The notes under the pieces were generated by a model. It searched no databases. It was not told the origin of the DNA and saw only the letters and a program-made list of their open reading frames with translations. From positions 1 to 9,462 of the forward strand of contig JACNFT010000090.1 in the NCBI GenBank assembly GCA_014384505.1: a DNA stretch of 9,462 nt. Reading direction: 5' to 3'. A program made the position numbers and the translations under genes. Shown in pieces: positions 6,396 through 9,462 of this stretch. How positions within the stretch are numbered: position 1 is the stretch's first letter; each line of letters starts with the position of its first letter. The stretch is from Cryomorphaceae bacterium (GTDB taxonomy: Bacteria; Bacteroidota; Bacteroidia; Flavobacteriales; BACL11).

Positions 6396-6403
6396 CAAAA
6401 CTA
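6396..6403 (-). promoter_or_regulatory. Possible internal -7 element before the cytochrome lipoprotein gene
   Basis: The minus strand reads TAGTTTTG, a match to TAnnTTTG, inside the 19-nt gap between the transporter and the haem lipoprotein. It ends only 4 nt before the ATG at 6391, so a transcript from it would be nearly leaderless. It may simply be chance in A+T-rich sequence. Confidence 0.22.
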
Positions 6404-6410
6404 CAAAAAA

Positions 6411-7658
6411 CTAATTAATATCTGCTTGCTTATCATCTGGTCTGTTAAATAAAATAAGACCAATCAATAATAACAAAACTACAACCCACAGTGCCATTTG
6501 CTGACTATGAAATTTAGTTATAATTCCAAAAAGTAAAGGACCCAAAAATGAAGTTGCTTTGCCTGTAAGCGCAAAAAAACCAAAAAATTCATTTTGTTTT
6601 TCTTTTGGTGTAAGGCTTGCCATTAATGATCGACTGCAAGATTGATTCGGACCAACCATAAAACCAAGTAAGACCCCTGCAACCCAAAACCATTCTTTCG
6701 GATGAGTTGTATCAGGAGATTGGTATGCTATTAATGTTGCTATAATCAAAACAAATAGAGAAATATTAATAACCTTATTGGCACCAATTTTATCTTCAAT
6801 ATATCCAAATAAAAATGACCCAACACCAGCACAAAGATTTAATACAATTCCAAGCATCATCACTTCTTCAAAACTAAAATCTAAAGTACCTACAGCATAC
6901 ACTCCTCCTAAAGCGAAAATGGTAATTAGGCCATCATTAAAAAATAATCTAGCAATCAAAAATCTATAAATCTTTCGATAATTAGAAATACTATTAAATG
7001 TATCCTTTAGAGAATGAAAAGAAGAATAAATATGAAGTTTATTAAATTTTTCTCTTTTCTTGTCATTCACAAATAAGAAAGTAGGAATACTAAATAACAA
7101 AAACCAAACTCCAACAAGAATATTTATTTTTCTAATTTCATCAGGATTATTAATGTCAAATAGGAATAAAGATAAAAACAATGCTAGTAAACCACCTAAA
7201 AACCCTAATCCCCAAGCATAGCCTGAAATCCTACCAATATTTTTAGAATTAGATAAGTCTGGCAAATAAGAATTGCAAAAAACACTCCCCATTTCAAAAG
7301 CAATATTTGCAATCACAAAACAAGTTAGTGCATAATACACTTCACCTTGAGTTGGAAAATACAATAAAATAGAAAATAATGCACATATCAATGTGGAAAG
7401 AATAAGAAAGAGCTTACGATAGCCGCCTCTATCAGCCAAAGCACCAAGTATAGGAGAAAGTAGAGAAACTACAACAGCAGTAATTGCAATAGCATTAGTC
7501 CATAAAAAAGTTCCTTCCTGCTCATTAACAGCAATTACTTTTACAAAAAAGGCACTATAAATAAAAGTAACAATAATAGTTGTAAAAGGCTGGTTAGCGA
7601 AATCGTATAACGACCAAGCAAAAACTTCCTTTCTATTTTTAATTTTAAATACACTCAT
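6411..7658 (-). CDS. MFS transporter, UMF1 (Atg22-like) family
   Basis: This 415-residue inner-membrane protein has about twelve hydrophobic segments. Its N-terminal block FAWSLYDFANQPFTTII (13-29) is the hallmark of the UMF1/Atg22-like branch of the major facilitator superfamily. An MFS motif A loop follows (GALADRGGYRK, 72-82), with a matching loop in the second half (GYIEDKIGANK). The family-like stretch GPNQSCSRSLMASLTPKEKQ, then NEFFGFFALTGKATSFLGPL, lies near the C-terminus. The substrate cannot be read from the sequence; the fungal relative exports amino acids from the vacuole. I use the ATG at 7658. A TTG at 7670 is in frame but coincides with a possible -7 element. This is the first gene of the six-gene minus-strand block, and it ends 19 nt before the cytochrome lipoprotein. 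Confidence 0.9.
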   Translation of the reverse strand: MSVFKIKNRKEVFAWSLYDFANQPFTTIIVTFIYSAFFVKVIAVNEQEGTFLWTNAIAITAVVVSLLSPILGALADRGGYRKLFLILSTLICALFSILLYFPTQGEVYYALTCFVIANIAFEMGSVFCNSYLPDLSNSKNIGRISGYAWGLGFLGGLLALFLSLFLFDINNPDEIRKINILVGVWFLLFSIPTFLFVNDKKREKFNKLHIYSSFHSLKDTFNSISNYRKIYRFLIARLFFNDGLITIFALGGVYAVGTLDFSFEEVMMLGIVLNLCAGVGSFLFGYIEDKIGANKVINISLFVLIIATLIAYQSPDTTHPKEWFWVAGVLLGFMVGPNQSCSRSLMASLTPKEKQNEFFGFFALTGKATSFLGPLLFGIITKFHSQQMALWVVVLLLLIGLILFNRPDDKQADIN

Positions 7659-7667
7659 AAAGGTTGC

Positions 7668-7675
7668 CAATACTA
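7668..7675 (-). promoter_or_regulatory. Weak candidate -7 element for the minus-strand block
   Basis: The minus strand reads TAGTATTG, one mismatch from TAnnTTTG, 9 nt before the transporter ATG at 7658. It lies in the 90-bp divergent spacer shared with the DUF5606 gene. The short leader and the mismatch make this a tentative call. Confidence 0.25.
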
Positions 7676-7698
7676 CACAATTTATTTCAGAAAACTAA

Positions 7699-7730
7699 TT
7701 TAAGTTATCCTATTAAAAATTATACATTTG
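7699..7730 (+). promoter_or_regulatory. Candidate Bacteroidota promoter for DUF5606-oligoendopeptidase
   Basis: TACATTTG (7723-7730) fully matches TAnnTTTG. TTTA at 7699-7702 is one base from the -33 TTTG, with a 20-nt spacer, close to the phylum's normal spacing. The -7 element ends 18 nt before the ATG at 7749, giving a short leader. This is the best-formed promoter in the window. Confidence 0.55.
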
Positions 7731-7748
7731 CATTCCAAAATTATAAAT

Positions 7749-8189
7749 ATGAATTTAGAAGGAATAATAAATGTTGCTGGTAAACCAGGACTTTACAAGG
7801 TAGTTTCAAAAGGAAATAATACAGTAATTGTTGAATCATTTACAGATGGTAAAAAATCTCCTTTATATTCTGACAACCAAGCAAATATGCTTGAAGAAAT
7901 AGGAATATATACTTATGATGACACAAAACCTTTATCAGAAATTTTTGATGATATTGCAAAAAAAGAAAATGGAGAACAAGCCTTAAACCATAAATCTTCT
8001 ACTAATCAATTAACTACTTATTTCAGAGAAATTCTTGCTGATTATGATGAAGAAAGGGTTTACATTTCTGATATTAAGAAAGTAATACAATGGTATAATG
8101 CTATGCAAAAAAAAGGATTAATTGAATTACCTAAAGTAGAAAAGAAAGAGGTTAAAAGTCCAAAGAAAAAATCTACAACTAAAAAATAA
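7749..8189 (+). CDS. DUF5606 domain protein
   Basis: The 146-residue product begins MNLEGIINVAGKPGLYKVVS, the characteristic opening of the Bacteroidota DUF5606 family. It continues with a small beta-rich domain (NNTVIVESFTDGKKSPLYS), an acidic helical part (EEIGIYTYDDTKPLSEIFDD), and a second conserved block REILADYDEERVYISDIKK followed by VIQWYNAMQKKGLIEL (about 94-128). The last 18 residues form a lysine-rich, probably disordered tail (KVEKKEVKSPKKKSTTKK), which could bind nucleic acid; that is inference. Function is unknown. A TTG at 7728 is in frame, but it lies within the -7 promoter element and precedes the family's normal first residue, so the ATG at 7749 is used. The oligoendopeptidase gene follows after 5 nt, so the two are probably one transcript. 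Confidence 0.88.
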   Translation: MNLEGIINVAGKPGLYKVVSKGNNTVIVESFTDGKKSPLYSDNQANMLEEIGIYTYDDTKPLSEIFDDIAKKENGEQALNHKSSTNQLTTYFREILADYDEERVYISDIKKVIQWYNAMQKKGLIELPKVEKKEVKSPKKKSTTKK

Positions 8190-8194
8190 TAATT

Positions 8195-9462
8195 ATGGAA
8201 AATACAATTACAATACCAACTCGTCCAATAAGAAAATTTGTTCCTGAAGATTTAGTTATAAATTCTTGGAATAAAATTAAATCCTTATTTGATAACTTAG
8301 TTGATAGAGAGATTTCTTCTGCTCTTGAATTAGAGCAATTGATGTTAGACCAATCAGAACTTTCAGCAGTTTTAGAGGAAGATATGGCTTGGCGTTATAT
8401 CAAAATGAATATTGATACTACTGACAAAGAATTAGGAGAACAATTTTCATTTTGGATTAAAGAAATATCACCAAATACAGCTCCTTATGCTCACAAATTA
8501 AATTTAAAATTAGTTAACAGTCCTTATTTAAAAGACCTTGACCAAGAAAAATACCGTATCTATTTAAGAAGTGTGAAAAAACAAATTGAAATTTTTCGAG
8601 AAGATAATATTCCTTTGTTTACTACAATGGAAGAAAAGCAACAGCAATATGGTGCTATTTCAGCCAAAATGTCAATTGAAGTAGATGGTAAAAAGATGAC
8701 TATGCAGAAAGCTGCACTATTGTTAAAAAGTACGGATAGAGCTAAAAGAGAAGAAATTTATAATAAGATAAGTAGCAGAAGGTTGCAAGATGAAAAGGCA
8801 TTAGATGATTTATTTGATGAATTAATTTCTTTAAGACAGCAAATTGCAAAAAATGCTAACTTTGATAACTATCGGGATTATATGTTTGCCGCTATGGGTC
8901 GTTTTGATTACACTCCTAAAGATTGTTTTAATTTTCATGATGCAATAGCAAAAGAGATTGTCCCAATAATTAATTCTTTTGAACAAAAAAGAAAAAATAA
9001 ATTAGGAAATGAGTCCTATAAACCTTGGGACACATCTGTTGATGTTGATGGACTTCATCCTTTAAAACCTTTTGATGGAGGAACAGAACTTACTGATTTA
9101 TCCATTGAATGTTTCAATAGATTAAGACCTTATTTTGGAGAATGTCTTTCCACAATGAAGGCCATGAAACACTTGGATTTAGAATCAAAAAACGGAAAAG
9201 CCCCTGGAGGTTTTATGTACCCACTTTATGAAATTGGTGTGCCATTTATTTATATGAATGCTGTTGGTTCTCAAAGAGATCTTGTCACTATGGTTCATGA
9301 AGGAGGGCATGCTGTTCATTCTTTCTTAAGTAGAGATTTATCCTTAACAGAATTTAAATCTACTCCTTCTGAAGTTGCTGAATTAGCTTCTATGGCAATG
9401 GAACTTTTATCTATGGATCATTGGGATGTTTTCTATAAAGATAAAGCTGATTTAAAAAGAGC
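8195..9462 (+). CDS. M3 family oligoendopeptidase (3' partial)
   Basis: The frame stays open from the ATG at 8195 to the window edge, giving 422 complete residues; family members are usually around 570, so roughly the last quarter is missing. It is a zinc metallopeptidase of family M3 (PepF/thimet type), which cuts short peptides. The zinc motif HEGGH is at 368-372 in LVTMVHEGGHAVHSF, and Glu396 in PSEVAELASMAMELL is the expected third ligand, 28 residues after the first histidine. The mostly helical N-terminal region contains conserved-looking stretches such as NFDNYRDYMFAAMGRFDY (222-239) and KPWDTSVDVDG (276-286). Upstream of the metal site is GKAPGGFMYPLYEIGVPFIY (334-353), resembling the substrate-binding strand. 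There is no signal peptide, so the enzyme should be cytoplasmic. It follows the DUF5606 gene by 5 nt. Confidence 0.93.
   Translation, partial: MENTITIPTRPIRKFVPEDLVINSWNKIKSLFDNLVDREISSALELEQLMLDQSELSAVLEEDMAWRYIKMNIDTTDKELGEQFSFWIKEISPNTAPYAHKLNLKLVNSPYLKDLDQEKYRIYLRSVKKQIEIFREDNIPLFTTMEEKQQQYGAISAKMSIEVDGKKMTMQKAALLLKSTDRAKREEIYNKISSRRLQDEKALDDLFDELISLRQQIAKNANFDNYRDYMFAAMGRFDYTPKDCFNFHDAIAKEIVPIINSFEQKRKNKLGNESYKPWDTSVDVDGLHPLKPFDGGTELTDLSIECFNRLRPYFGECLSTMKAMKHLDLESKNGKAPGGFMYPLYEIGVPFIYMNAVGSQRDLVTMVHEGGHAVHSFLSRDLSLTEFKSTPSEVAELASMAMELLSMDHWDVFYKDKADLKR

Noticed and set aside
6778..6969. Plus-strand open frame opposite the transporter gene
   Set aside because: It is a shadow of the membrane-protein coding sequence with no independent support.
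7659..7670. TTG at 7670 as the transporter start
   Set aside because: It adds only four residues, is a rarer start codon, and overlaps a possible -7 element; the ATG at 7658 is adequate.
7728..7748. TTG at 7728 as the DUF5606 start
   Set aside because: It lies within TACATTTG, the likely -7 element, and the family normally starts at MNLEG.

Overview
The window is a dense, strongly A+T-rich bacterial chromosome segment. It is best explained as Bacteroidota, probably Flavobacteriales-like. Three things point there: promoter -7 elements of the Bacteroidota type (TAnnTTTG), A-rich leaders instead of Shine-Dalgarno sequences, and genes typical of that phylum (YidC with a lysine-rich tail, a DUF5606 protein, a DUF5777-type beta-barrel, E. 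coli-type PurB ending in NYTGI). No tRNA, rRNA, CRISPR array, insertion sequence or phage gene was seen. No stretch longer than about 100 bases lacks a gene.

Layout. (1) 1-273 (+) is the 3' end of yidC, tail-to-tail with (2) a two-gene minus-strand unit, a DUF456 membrane protein followed by mqnA (chorismate dehydratase, futalosine route to menaquinone), joined by a TGATG stop/start overlap. (3) purB (1570-2913, +) diverges from that unit across a 98-bp spacer that carries a good -7 element for each direction. (4) From 7658 down to 2933 runs a compact six-gene minus-strand block: UMF1/MFS transporter, small CxxCH lipoprotein, YceI-family protein, DUF5777-type beta-barrel, L-2-hydroxyglutarate oxidase (LhgO), and an unrecognised 185-residue protein. 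(5) 7749 to the right edge (+) is a DUF5606 protein followed after 5 nt by an M3-family oligoendopeptidase cut by the window end.

Functionally most of this is housekeeping: membrane insertase, quinone and purine synthesis, metabolite repair, peptide turnover. The part that looks most like a distinct system is the envelope trio of haem lipoprotein, YceI protein and beta-barrel. Their reading frames overlap or abut and each appears exported. LhgO follows directly; in E. coli it passes electrons to the membrane quinone pool.

The sharpest anomaly is the lhgO start. The FAD-binding N-terminus is encoded in frame immediately after the beta-barrel's TAG stop, but no ATG, GTG or TTG precedes the GGGIVG motif. 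An ATC three bases after the stop sits exactly where a normal ATG would be expected.
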